Of a DNA stretch of 64,000 bases, positions 27,522-36,036 are shown piece after piece. Below the pieces are notes generated by a model. It did not search any database, was not told the origin of the DNA, and saw only the letters and a list, made by a program, of their open reading frames with translations. The stretch covers positions 933,501 to 997,500 of the forward strand of contig JADJGU010000001.1 in NCBI GenBank assembly GCA_016707885.1, in the 5' to 3' direction. Made by a program: the position numbers and the translations under genes. Origin of the DNA: Sphingomonadales bacterium (GTDB taxonomy: Bacteria > Pseudomonadota > Alphaproteobacteria > Sphingomonadales > Sphingomonadaceae). The stretch's first letter is position 1, and every line of letters begins with the position of its first letter.

Positions 27522-28571
27522 ATGACAGACGATATCCTGACTCGAATCGAAGGACATGCGGGGCTTATCAGCCTCAATCGTCCGGGTGCGATCCATGCTT
27601 TGACGCTGCCCATGGTGCACGCGATGACCGAGGCGTTGCTGAAGTGGAAGAATGACGACACGGTCAAATGCATCATCATCGACCATGCCGAAGGGCGCGG
27701 GTTCTGCGCCGGCGGCGATATCGCCTTCCTGCGCAATTCAGCACTCAACGACAATGGCGAGTCGGGCCGCAAATTCTTCCACGACGAATATCAATTGAAC
27801 CATCTGCTGTTCACCTACCCCAAGCCAGTGGTCGCCTTCATGGATGGCATCACCATGGGCGGCGGTGTGGGCATCAGCCAGCCCGCGCGGTTCCGTGTCG
27901 CGACCGAGAACACCCGCTTTGCCATGCCCGAAACCGGCATCGGCCTGTTCCCCGATGTGGGCGGCGGCTGGTATCTGTCTCGTCTCGAAGGCCGCGTCGG
28001 TCAATTTCTCGCGCTGACGGGAGCACGGCTCGATGGAGCCGAATGCCTGGAGCTCGGGCTTGCGACCCATTATCTATCCTCCGAAACGCTCGCCGAAGCC
28101 AAGGTGCGAATCGCTCAGGAAGATGTAGAGCGTATCGACGGCCTGTTGGGGACCTTGTCGGCAAAAGTCCCGGAGGCGCGCATTGTCGGCAACATCCTCG
28201 CCATCAACCGGCATTTCGCGTCCGATCGCTATGAAGATATTTTGGCGAGCCTTGAGAGCGACGACAGCGAATGGGCGATGAAGGAACTCGCCACGCTCCG
28301 CACCAAGAGCCCGCAGACATGCAAGGTTGCGTTGCGCCAATTGGCGACCAGCGCGGGCCTTGACGACTTCGCCGACAATATGGCGATGGAATATCGCATC
28401 GGCAGTCGCGTGCTCATCCGCCCCGATTTTGCCGAGGGCGTGCGTGCAGTGATCGTCGACAAAGACAATGACCCCAAATGGAATCCGGCAACGGCAGAGG
28501 GCGTGAGCGACGAACTGCTCGACGCCATCTTTGCGCCACTGCCGACCAATGAAGAATGGAAACCGCTATGA
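27522..28571 (+). CDS. 3-hydroxyisobutyryl-CoA hydrolase (crotonase fold)
   Basis: A 349-residue crotonase-family enzyme. It carries FCAGGDIAFLR, the oxyanion-hole segment MDGITMGGGVGIS, and PETGIGLFPDVGGGW with Glu137 and Asp145, the pattern that separates hydroxyisobutyryl-CoA hydrolases from hydratases. The reaction frees 3-hydroxyisobutyrate in valine breakdown. Its stop overlaps the start of the next crotonase gene (ATGA), so the two are co-translated. Confidence 0.9.
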   Translation: MTDDILTRIEGHAGLISLNRPGAIHALTLPMVHAMTEALLKWKNDDTVKCIIIDHAEGRGFCAGGDIAFLRNSALNDNGESGRKFFHDEYQLNHLLFTYPKPVVAFMDGITMGGGVGISQPARFRVATENTRFAMPETGIGLFPDVGGGWYLSRLEGRVGQFLALTGARLDGAECLELGLATHYLSSETLAEAKVRIAQEDVERIDGLLGTLSAKVPEARIVGNILAINRHFASDRYEDILASLESDDSEWAMKELATLRTKSPQTCKVALRQLATSAGLDDFADNMAMEYRIGSRVLIRPDFAEGVRAVIVDKDNDPKWNPATAEGVSDELLDAIFAPLPTNEEWKPL

Positions 28572-29341
28572 GCTACGAAACCATCCTCGTCGAACAAAAG
28601 GGTGCGGTCACGCTAATCACGCTCAACCGTCCGCAAGCGTTGAATGCGCTCAACAGCCAGGTACTGGCCGACCTGACCGACGCCTTTGCCAAATTCGATG
28701 CCGATGCCAGCCAGCGCTGCGCCGTCCTCACCGGCAGCGAGAAGGCCTTCGCAGCAGGGGCCGACATCAAGGAGATGTCGAGCCAGTCCTTCGCCGACAT
28801 GTATGGCAGCAATTTCTTCGCAGGCTATGACCGCGTCACCGCGACACGCAAGCCATGGATCGCAGCCGTTGCCGGTTGGGCACTCGGCGGCGGATGCGAA
28901 CTTGCGATGATGGCGGACTTTATCATTGCCGCCGACAGCGCAAAGTTCGGTCAGCCAGAAATCAAACTGGCGGTCACCCCAGGAATGGGCGGATCGCAGC
29001 GACTGACCCGTGCAGTAGGCAAGGCCAAGGCAATGGAAATGTGCCTGACCGGGCGCAACATGGATGCCGTTGAAGCTGAAAGCGCAGGGCTTGTCGCGCG
29101 CGTCGTTCCAGCCGCGGACCTTGTCGCCGAAGCGCTGAAGTCTGCCGAAGCGATCGCTGGCATGGCCCCGTTGGCTGCGATTGCCGCCAAGGAAATGGTC
29201 AACGCCGCGTTCGAAACCCCCCTTCAACAGGGCGTCGTCTTCGAACGCCGCCTGTTCCACGGCCTGTTCGGCAGCGAAGACCAGAAAGAAGGCATGGCCG
29301 CCTTTATCGAAAAGCGCCCCGGCAACTGGACGGGGCGCTAA
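28568..29341 (+). CDS. enoyl-CoA hydratase
   Basis: A 257-residue hydratase. The start MSYETILVEQ at 28568 is fixed by the ATGA overlap with the upstream gene. The paired catalytic glutamates are Glu111 (GGGCELAMMAD) and Glu131 (FGQPEIKLAVTPG), and FAAGADIKEM is the typical first signature. Hydrates trans-2-enoyl-CoA in fatty acid or branched-chain amino acid breakdown; the coupled hydroxyisobutyryl-CoA hydrolase argues for a valine-pathway role. Confidence 0.92.
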   Translation: MSYETILVEQKGAVTLITLNRPQALNALNSQVLADLTDAFAKFDADASQRCAVLTGSEKAFAAGADIKEMSSQSFADMYGSNFFAGYDRVTATRKPWIAAVAGWALGGGCELAMMADFIIAADSAKFGQPEIKLAVTPGMGGSQRLTRAVGKAKAMEMCLTGRNMDAVEAESAGLVARVVPAADLVAEALKSAEAIAGMAPLAAIAAKEMVNAAFETPLQQGVVFERRLFHGLFGSEDQKEGMAAFIEKRPGNWTGR

Positions 29342-29349
29342 TCGCTTCA

Positions 29350-31440
29350 TCACATCTGAAAGCGTAGCCGGACAAAGCCGGAACGCCCTGCACCCGGCAG
29401 GCGGGCACCCAAGCCCACGTCTGAGCCGCTGTTGCGATTATATCCGGCAAGATGTTCGACATAATATGTGTCGAACAGATTCTCGATCCCGACATCAAAT
29501 CGCAGCCCGTCACGGACCAGCCAATGGCCGAACAGGTTGAAGGTCAAATAGCCCTTGCTGGGCACCTCACCGTTGGTCGCAGAGGTTTTCTGCTGTTTCG
29601 CAACCGCTAGCGCTTCGGCCGCCAGCGACCATCGCTCCGCCTGCCACGATAATGCGACACGGGCGCTGGCAGGGGCAATGCGATAGAGATTGTCCGAAAT
29701 GTCGCGACGTTTTCCGCGAACAAAGCTGGCGACGCCATCCAGTCGCAACAATCCTGCCAACCTTGTGCCGAAAGCGATGTCGGCCCCGCAGATTTCGGCA
29801 TCAATATTGGCAAAACGCAGCGGTGTCGGATCGCCACTTGCTGCCGATACCATTTCCACAGGCGTATCGAGCACACCCGGCGTTGCGTCAAAGGGCACGC
29901 CCTGGATGAAATCGTCGAGCCGACGGTAATAGACCAGCGGGCGGGCATAAGCGCTTTCGCCATTCCAATCAAAACCGGCCTCGGCCAGCCAAGCCTTCTC
30001 GATCTTCAGTGATGCTGTGCCGACATAGATATTGCCGTCGGCAAGCCCGCCGCTCGCCTCTGTCGGCAGCCAGGAAAAACGCTCAACCAGACTAGGTGCA
30101 CGCGTTTTTCGGGCAAGGGTCAGGCGCGGTGTCAGGCTGCCCAGATCAGCGGATAACCGCAAAGCCGCGTCGACCGAGGTGCCGTTCCAGTCACGATCAT
30201 TATTGGCAAAGGAACGCGCCAGATTGGCTGGGCCCATCGGAACGCCGGGGCCGAACCGGGGCGTTTGTGTGCTTGCGCCGTGGCGATCCAGCCGCACACC
30301 CAGTTCAGCATCGATCAGACCCAGCATCGCGCGCGCTTCGGCAAAAGCGCCGATCCGGTCACTTTTGGCCCGGTCGAGCGGGTGGATATAGAAGGCAGGT
30401 GCCAGGGGATTGTAGAGCATGAAGCCCTTGTCGATCTGCTCGAAATCCGCACCGATCCGGATGTGCCGATCCGGTACGCCAAAACGCAACGATAGTCCGG
30501 CACCCAATGTGTCGGCATAGGTATCTGATTGCCGTGTAGCCGCAACCGCCGGCGCGGGGCGCTGGTCAAAATTGTTCATCCTGTGTTCGACGCCCGCATA
30601 GGCAATATGCGTCTCCAGCGTCAGATTTTCGGCGAGTTCGCCCTCGAATCCGGCGCGCAGGAAATCGGTGTGGAAATAGATGATGTCCATCGCAAATGGT
30701 GGATTGCCCGAGCGCCCGGTGTCTTGCCGCCGATATTCGACCGACAACTCGCCGAGGCCAGCCTTAAACCCTGCATGCACGCCATATACCGCCCGCTCGA
30801 ACCCGGTTCCGCCCACGCGGCCACCCGGAAAGCGCATGTCATTGCCTTTTTCATAGGACGCGATCGCCCCGATCCGGACGCGGTCGTTGGCGAGGCCTGC
30901 CATGCCGCCAACCGCAACGCTATCATCGACACTGCGATATTGCGCCGAGACGTCAACTTGCGGGGCCAAGGCCCCTGCCTCGCCAAAGCCTGACTGTTTA
31001 AGCACCGCATTGACGCCGCCGCCCAAGCCCGGCCCGTCGCGTACCGGCGAGGTGCCGCGCGCGATTTCAACGCGATCAATCAGCGCCATCGGCGCATAGT
31101 GCATCGCCGGGTCCATCGCATTCGGCCCCCCGGTGGCGAAATGCTGCCCGTTGATGCGCAGCAGAATGCGTTCCCCAAACAGCCCGCGCATCTGCACCTG
31201 TCCGGACAGCGCGCCATTGTCGACCAACGCCATACCCGGTTGGCGCGCGATAAAGGCGGCGGCATCGGGGCCAGTGGCCAGTTCCTCCTCCGCCTCGCGA
31301 TCCAGTTCGAGTGGCGTGGTGCGTTGGGCGGTGACAACGATCAAATAGTCATCTGCATTGTCGGTAGCAGCCTGTGCAAAGGCCGCAGGGCCGTTCGAAA
31401 CCGCCAACAAGGCAGTGGTCAGATAAAGTATGTTTCTCAT
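29350..31440 (-). CDS. TonB-dependent copper receptor
   Basis: A 696-residue outer-membrane receptor: signal peptide (to about residue 22), a TonB box near DDYLIVVTAQR, a plug domain with GLFGERILLRING, and a 22-strand barrel ending in FVRLRFQM. Sequence style matches the OprC/NosA-type copper receptor class. It is the distal gene of the minus-strand group DUF2946-PCuAC-SCO-receptor, all copper-linked, which strengthens the copper assignment. The start codon is the first ATG after the SCO gene, 26 bases downstream of its stop. Confidence 0.85.
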   Translation of the reverse strand: MRNILYLTTALLAVSNGPAAFAQAATDNADDYLIVVTAQRTTPLELDREAEEELATGPDAAAFIARQPGMALVDNGALSGQVQMRGLFGERILLRINGQHFATGGPNAMDPAMHYAPMALIDRVEIARGTSPVRDGPGLGGGVNAVLKQSGFGEAGALAPQVDVSAQYRSVDDSVAVGGMAGLANDRVRIGAIASYEKGNDMRFPGGRVGGTGFERAVYGVHAGFKAGLGELSVEYRRQDTGRSGNPPFAMDIIYFHTDFLRAGFEGELAENLTLETHIAYAGVEHRMNNFDQRPAPAVAATRQSDTYADTLGAGLSLRFGVPDRHIRIGADFEQIDKGFMLYNPLAPAFYIHPLDRAKSDRIGAFAEARAMLGLIDAELGVRLDRHGASTQTPRFGPGVPMGPANLARSFANNDRDWNGTSVDAALRLSADLGSLTPRLTLARKTRAPSLVERFSWLPTEASGGLADGNIYVGTASLKIEKAWLAEAGFDWNGESAYARPLVYYRRLDDFIQGVPFDATPGVLDTPVEMVSAASGDPTPLRFANIDAEICGADIAFGTRLAGLLRLDGVASFVRGKRRDISDNLYRIAPASARVALSWQAERWSLAAEALAVAKQQKTSATNGEVPSKGYLTFNLFGHWLVRDGLRFDVGIENLFDTYYVEHLAGYNRNSGSDVGLGARLPGAGRSGFVRLRFQM

Positions 31441-31466
31441 TTGGAATTCTTTCAGGAATATGGATT

Positions 31467-32111
31467 TCAGCCGACAAGCATCCGCAGCTTCTCCAGCGCG
31501 GTTCTCTCGGACTCATGATGGTCGATGATGGATGACAAATGGCCCTGCGCATCCATCAGGAAGATGCCAGCCGTATGATCGATGGTGTAGTCTCCACCGA
31601 GATTTACCGGGTCGAGCGGAACCTTCTTCACATAAACGCCAAAGCCCTTTCGGATCTGCGCCAGCTGCGCGTCGGTTCCGGTGGCGGCGATGATCGGCGT
31701 ATCAAACAGTTCTACATAGCTGCCAATGTCGGAAGGCTTGTCCCGCGCCGGATCAACCGAAACGAAGACGATGTTGAACTTTTCGCCATCCTTACCCAAT
31801 TGCTTGCGCCATAAGGCCATGCGCGACAGCGTCGTCGGGCAGACATCGGGGCAGCGGGTAAAGCCAAAGAAGATCGCATAGGGTTTTCCGGCAAGATTTT
31901 TCTCGGTCAGGACCGAGCCGTCAGCTGCGATCAGTTCGAATGGCCCGCCAAAGGGCAGCTTGGCGGCAACAGGCGCCTGATTGTCCGCACCGCTGCCTTC
32001 AAGACCAAAATAGAGCAAGCCCCCCAGTAAAGCGGCAACCGCCGCCATCACCCAAAGCAGCTTTCGGATCGCGGCGATCCCCCCAACTGGCGCTTCATCA
32101 ATGTCCGGCAT
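31467..32111 (-). CDS. SCO family protein (copper delivery to cytochrome oxidase)
   Basis: A 214-residue membrane-anchored thioredoxin-fold protein. One N-terminal helix (about 17-37) is followed by the copper-binding Cys87 and Cys91 in TRCPDVCPTTL and by His179 in YTIDHTAGIFLMD, the complete SCO1 ligand set. SCO proteins load CuA of cytochrome c oxidase. Its start lies 14 bases inside the end of the PCuAC gene, indicating tight coupling of two copper-delivery proteins. Confidence 0.93.
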   Translation of the reverse strand: MPDIDEAPVGGIAAIRKLLWVMAAVAALLGGLLYFGLEGSGADNQAPVAAKLPFGGPFELIAADGSVLTEKNLAGKPYAIFFGFTRCPDVCPTTLSRMALWRKQLGKDGEKFNIVFVSVDPARDKPSDIGSYVELFDTPIIAATGTDAQLAQIRKGFGVYVKKVPLDPVNLGGDYTIDHTAGIFLMDAQGHLSSIIDHHESERTALEKLRMLVG

Positions 32112-32586
32112 GGCCAGCCTCCATCGGCGCGGCGGAGCCTACGGGTTGGACGGCAAAGCTGACCTTGACCGTACCTGCTTTCAGGAATCGGAGCGTCGCC
32201 GGTATCTGGCTGCCTTTCTTGTACGGCTGTTTTAACCCGATGAACATGATGTGTAGCCCGCCGGGTTTCAGTTCAACCGTCTGGCCTGCAGGAATCGCGA
32301 TCCCGTCCTTCAACTGGCGCATCTTCATCACCCCGCCGTCCATGCTCATTGTGTGAATCTGCACTTCGGCGGCGAATGGCGAGCTTGCCGACAGCAGCCG
32401 GTCAGCCGCCTTGCCGCCATTGCGGATGGTCAGAAACCCACCGCCGACACTTTGCGTGGCAGCTGTTTCGCGGGTCCAGGGATGGCCGATCGCTATTTTA
32501 CCGATGGCGAAATTATGGGCCAAGACGGGCGCGGCGAGCACGGGCACTACCAGCCCGGCAAGCAGGATTGCTCTTTTGAACTTCAT
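32098..32586 (-). CDS. periplasmic copper chaperone PCuAC
   Basis: A 162-residue periplasmic copper chaperone. The start MKFKRAILLAG at 32586 has GGAG 8 bases upstream and gives a signal peptide ending in VLA. The metal site motif is intact: His78-x-Met80 and Met residues in MSMDGGVMKMR, then LKPGGLHIMFIGL with His112 and Met114. PCuAC passes Cu(I) to SCO or directly to CuA. It lies between DUF2946 and SCO in the copper group. Confidence 0.92.
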   Translation of the reverse strand: MKFKRAILLAGLVVPVLAAPVLAHNFAIGKIAIGHPWTRETAATQSVGGGFLTIRNGGKAADRLLSASSPFAAEVQIHTMSMDGGVMKMRQLKDGIAIPAGQTVELKPGGLHIMFIGLKQPYKKGSQIPATLRFLKAGTVKVSFAVQPVGSAAPMEAGHAGH

Positions 32587-32659
32587 GAAAATTACTCCGG
32601 ATAGGCTGATACACACCACGCGGGCGCATCAGCCGGTCTGACTATTCAGGTGAGAAAGG

Positions 32660-33070
32660 TCAGGCCTGTGCCGGAGGGCCGCGCAAGGGCGGCCGCAGAT
32701 GATGGGGGTTGGCAACCGACAACTGTGGTGCAGGTGCCAGCCCGACCAGTAGAATGAAGGCAAGCGCCAGAACCAGCAAGGACACATCGGCCCCCGCAGT
32801 CGACGCGATCGACAGCGCCGAATAGGCGCACCCTTTGCCCGATTGGGCATGATCGACCTTGCCACCATGTTCGCCGTTCTGAACCGGCACCGTGACGGTG
32901 CGCGTCTGCATCTCGCCGCTGCCATCGGCGCAGATGGTAACGGTAAAGCTCTTATTGCTTGGCGCGAGCATGTATCCCGCAGGGAGCAGAGCCTTGACCA
33001 GCAAAGCCATGACCACCAGCAGCATCGCCAGCCGGGCATGGGCGTGCAAAAGAGTCCGCATTCGAGCCAT
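32660..33070 (-). CDS. DUF2946 family protein
   Basis: A 136-residue protein with an N-terminal membrane segment (LAMLLVVMALLVKALLPAGYM), a central Cys pair (TICADG and GKGCAYSAL) and a second hydrophobic helix near the C-terminus. DUF2946 proteins recur beside TonB copper receptors and PCuAC genes, as here. The function is unknown; metal sensing or transport support is a guess. A start three codons downstream (ATG at 33061) is equally possible. Confidence 0.75.
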   Translation of the reverse strand: MARMRTLLHAHARLAMLLVVMALLVKALLPAGYMLAPSNKSFTVTICADGSGEMQTRTVTVPVQNGEHGGKVDHAQSGKGCAYSALSIASTAGADVSLLVLALAFILLVGLAPAPQLSVANPHHLRPPLRGPPAQA

Positions 33071-33237
33071 CGTAGGGCGGATAGGCGCGTGGGGCGATGT
33101 TGTCACGATAGAAAAGGTCTGACGTGATTGCGTTTTTGGCAACCAATAGACGGACAGCACGCCTCGTTCTCCGAATGAGCCCGCAACCAGCACAGGGCTT
33201 GTTTTGCGCCGCACACACTGGTAAGCGCCCGCCGGTC

Positions 33238-33313
33238 GCCGCTTTAGCTCAGTTGGTAGAGCACATCATTCGTAATGATGGGGTCACGTGTTCGAGTCAC
33301 GTAAGCGGCACCA
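33238..33313 (+). tRNA. tRNA-Thr (anticodon CGT)
   Basis: A full cloverleaf: acceptor GCCGCTT with AAGCGGC, D arm AGCTCAGTTGGTAGAGC, anticodon stem CATCA/TGATG with loop TTCGTAA (anticodon CGT), T arm with GTTCGAGTC, and encoded CCA ending at 33313. It is the last feature before the purine-rich tract. Confidence 0.97.
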
Positions 33314-33332
33314 CTTTCCCCCGGGCCGGTGC

Positions 33333-33403
33333 GGGGAAGGGGGAAGGGGGAAGGGGGAAGGGGGGGGGGGGGGGGGGGGGGGGGGAGGGGGGCGGGGGGG
33401 AAA
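33333..33403. repeat. homopurine tract: GGGGGAA tandem repeat followed by a 26-G homopolymer
   Basis: Four near-identical GGGGGAA units (33333-33359) run directly into 26 consecutive G (33360-33385), then A, six G, C, seven G and AAA. The whole tract is purine except one C at 33393. No open reading frame here is credible; frames that cross it give only Gly-, Pro- or Arg/Gly-rich translations. It may be a true slippage-prone repeat or an assembly or read artefact. Confidence 0.8.
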
Positions 33404-33722
33404 GATTTTGCCCATTGCGTTTGCTGCCCCCGATATCTGGCGATTTTGCCCGCCGCCGATGGTTTTTTGCCCACCGCGGCGGCCACCGACCAAGACGCCC
33501 CCTTTCTCCTTCATAAATGTCTAGCAGCAACCATTTGCAAATTCTTTGGCACGAATTGCACGCGCCATATCTGCGTGAAAGCGATGTTTTTGGCCGAACA
33601 TTCTGCCGCGTATGTTCGCAAGAAATGTCAAATCTCGGAATAAGACCGTCTAAAGCAATATAGCGAATCCGTCCCTAACACCTCCAATACTGGCGTAGGA
33701 GCGCCACAAGGAGGAGGAGAGG
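33404..33722. other. intergenic leader upstream of TonB receptor
   Basis: No gene is seen. Three copies of TTTTGCCC occur close to the G tract (33406-33413, 33444-33451, 33465-33472). A 7-base inverted repeat, CGAACAT and ATGTTCG with a 10-base spacer, occupies 33595-33618. The end of the stretch holds the strong ribosome site AAGGAGGAGGAGAGG before the TonB receptor gene. Confidence 0.6.
33595..33618. promoter_or_regulatory. inverted repeat upstream of TonB receptor (operator candidate)
   Basis: CGAACAT (33595-33601) and ATGTTCG (33612-33618) form a perfect 7-base inverted repeat about 105 bases before the TonB receptor start. The arms are one helical turn and a half apart centre to centre, as for a dimeric regulator. 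No match to a known operator is claimed. Confidence 0.3.
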
Positions 33723-35939
33723 ATGAGGGGTTTTTCGAGACGGATAACCGCGCTTGCTGCACTGCTGGCGTCGACATCAACCACGGCGCTGGCGCAGGAA
33801 GAATCCGACGGCGCTAACAATGATGACGAAATCGTCGTCACTGCACAGCGCCGTGAGCAATCGCTGCTCGACGTACCGCTCGCTGTTTCTGCATTGGGTG
33901 GGGATGATCTGGCACAAAAGGGTATCAGCAATTCGGCACAATTGGGCGCCGCAGTTCCCAACCTTCAGATCAACAGCCCGTTCGGTAACACCCAACCCAA
34001 TTTCTCGCTTCGCGGAATCGGCGTTGCCAATGAGTATAATTCAAACCAGGCTTCGCCCGTCGGTGTTTATATCGATGACGTCTACCTCGCCCCGCGCACC
34101 AGCCATGGCATGGGGCTGTTCGATCTTGACCGGATTGAAGTGCTGCGTGGACCGCAAGGCACGCTCTTCGGGCGCAATACCACTGGCGGTACTGTAAACT
34201 TCATAACCCGGAAACCGTCGCTCAGCGGCTCGAATGGCTATGTCGAACTGGGCTATGGCAATTTTGATGCTTTCACCGGAAAGGCCGCCGTTGAAACCAC
34301 GTTGAGCGAAGACAGTGTCGGCCTGCGCTTAGCGGTCAACTATGCCAAGGGTGACGGACAGATGAAAAACCTGTTCGCCGGTGGACGTGACCCCAATTCG
34401 GTCGACACGCTGCAAGGCCGGGCAACGCTGCGCATCAAGCCCGGTGATGGCGGTCTCGACATCGTGCTTAAGGCCTATGGTGGTCGCGACCGCGGTACAC
34501 AGGCCGGAGTGCATGGCCTTGGTGCCTTCCGCACCGGACTTGGTTTTTTTAAAACCAACGAAAACCGCGTGGGCGACAACAACACCGACGCTTGGGGCTT
34601 TTCGGGAACGGTCGGCGTCGATCTGTCCGATGCTATCCGCCTGACATCAATCACATCCTATGATGGCGGCAAACAGGATCTACAGCAGGCGGCAGATGGT
34701 TCGCCGCTCGATATTCTCGACATCACATGGCAATCGAAATATCGCCAGTTCAGCCAAGAAATGCGGTTGAACTATAGCAGCGATACGCTCAACCTCGTCG
34801 GCGGCGCATTTTATGGCTGGGACCGGAACATCACCGACAACCAGTTCAACCTGCCACTGCCACCCGCAGGCGGTTTCTATCAGCATTATAGGCAAGTGCG
34901 GAAATCCTATGCGGTGTTCGCACAGGGTGACATCAACCTGACCGACCAGCTCGTGCTCACATTGGGTGCGCGCTACACCAAGGACAAATCGCGCTATGAC
35001 GATGCCTTCGCCTTTCTGTTCCTAGGAACAGTCGACGATGCGCCAACGCCCATTGCGACGACTGTGCCTTGCACTACACCCGCGGGCACCTGTGCCTATG
35101 ACCCTGCCGCCCGGATCGCGCTTCGCGACACCAATAATGCGCTCACAGGCCGCATCGCGCTCAGCTACACTTTGCCCGATGACACTTTGCTCTACGCCAG
35201 TTTCAACCGCGGCTTTCGCGCGGGTGCAGTCAATGGCGGGGGCTATACCTCGTCGGCAGGCATCAGCTATATCGAGCCGGAAAGGGTCAACGCCTATGAA
35301 CTGGGCTTCAAGGGTCGCTATTTCGACCGGGTGCTGACGCTGGCAGCCGCGCTGTTTTACTATGACTACACGAACCAGCAACTGCAGGACACACGACCCG
35401 GGCCCGTCTCCTTCCTGGTCAATACACCCAAGTCCGAAGTCTATGGGGCAGAGCTGGAAGCAACAGTGAAGCCTGTAGACGGCTTTGCGCTCAACTTTGC
35501 GCTGGGGCTGTTGCAGACCAAATATAAGGAACTGCTGCTGCAGGGCACCGATCTGTCGGGTAACGACCTTCCCTTCTCGCCGAAGCTGACCGCACAGGCT
35601 GGCTTTGACTGGGATGTGGCGGAGTTAGGCGGTGGCAAGCTGACCTTTTCGCCCAATCTGAGCTATGCAAGCCGGCAATATTTCTCACCGTTTAACACGA
35701 TCAACGCCGTCGGCTCGCCGCAGGTCAATTCGGAGTTGCAGCAAAAGGGCTTTGCCAAAGTCAACGCTTCGCTGTCCTGGTCGAATGACAGCTTTACGGT
35801 CAGGGCTTGGGGAAACAACCTGTTCAACAAAAAGGTCTATGGTTACGGCCTCGACCTGCGTGGAGCAGGCTTTCCCTACAACTTCCTAGTGCCCGGTGCA
35901 CCGCGCACCTATGGCATTTCGGTACGCGCCGCATTCTGA
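33723..35939 (+). CDS. TonB-dependent receptor of P450 catabolic cluster
   Basis: A 738-residue outer-membrane receptor of the sphingomonad hydrocarbon/terpenoid-uptake style. Signal peptide to about residue 24 (ALAQEE), TonB box region DDEIVVTAQRREQS, plug with VYIDDVYLAPRT and the conserved DRIEVLRGPQGTLFGRNTTGG, and a barrel ending with SVRAAF. A very strong Shine-Dalgarno precedes the ATG. It is followed after 97 bases by an AraC regulator and a P450 operon, so it probably imports the P450 substrate. The substrate itself cannot be read from sequence. Confidence 0.9.
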   Translation: MRGFSRRITALAALLASTSTTALAQEESDGANNDDEIVVTAQRREQSLLDVPLAVSALGGDDLAQKGISNSAQLGAAVPNLQINSPFGNTQPNFSLRGIGVANEYNSNQASPVGVYIDDVYLAPRTSHGMGLFDLDRIEVLRGPQGTLFGRNTTGGTVNFITRKPSLSGSNGYVELGYGNFDAFTGKAAVETTLSEDSVGLRLAVNYAKGDGQMKNLFAGGRDPNSVDTLQGRATLRIKPGDGGLDIVLKAYGGRDRGTQAGVHGLGAFRTGLGFFKTNENRVGDNNTDAWGFSGTVGVDLSDAIRLTSITSYDGGKQDLQQAADGSPLDILDITWQSKYRQFSQEMRLNYSSDTLNLVGGAFYGWDRNITDNQFNLPLPPAGGFYQHYRQVRKSYAVFAQGDINLTDQLVLTLGARYTKDKSRYDDAFAFLFLGTVDDAPTPIATTVPCTTPAGTCAYDPAARIALRDTNNALTGRIALSYTLPDDTLLYASFNRGFRAGAVNGGGYTSSAGISYIEPERVNAYELGFKGRYFDRVLTLAAALFYYDYTNQQLQDTRPGPVSFLVNTPKSEVYGAELEATVKPVDGFALNFALGLLQTKYKELLLQGTDLSGNDLPFSPKLTAQAGFDWDVAELGGGKLTFSPNLSYASRQYFSPFNTINAVGSPQVNSELQQKGFAKVNASLSWSNDSFTVRAWGNNLFNKKVYGYGLDLRGAGFPYNFLVPGAPRTYGISVRAAF

Positions 35940-36036
35940 TGCGCCTCATACGTCGCCTCGCTGCTTGCGCATATTTCGGGCTTCCGTCCGCGCGCAAGCT
36001 GGGTAAGCTCTCTTCAGGAGTGAAGGAGAGAGGCTG

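Noticed and set aside
33124..33530. Long open frames in both directions across the G-rich tract, giving poly-Gly, poly-Pro and Arg/Gly-rich proteins
   Set aside because: They arise only because the homopolymer lacks stops; they have no signal, domain or ribosome site and overlap tRNA-Thr.
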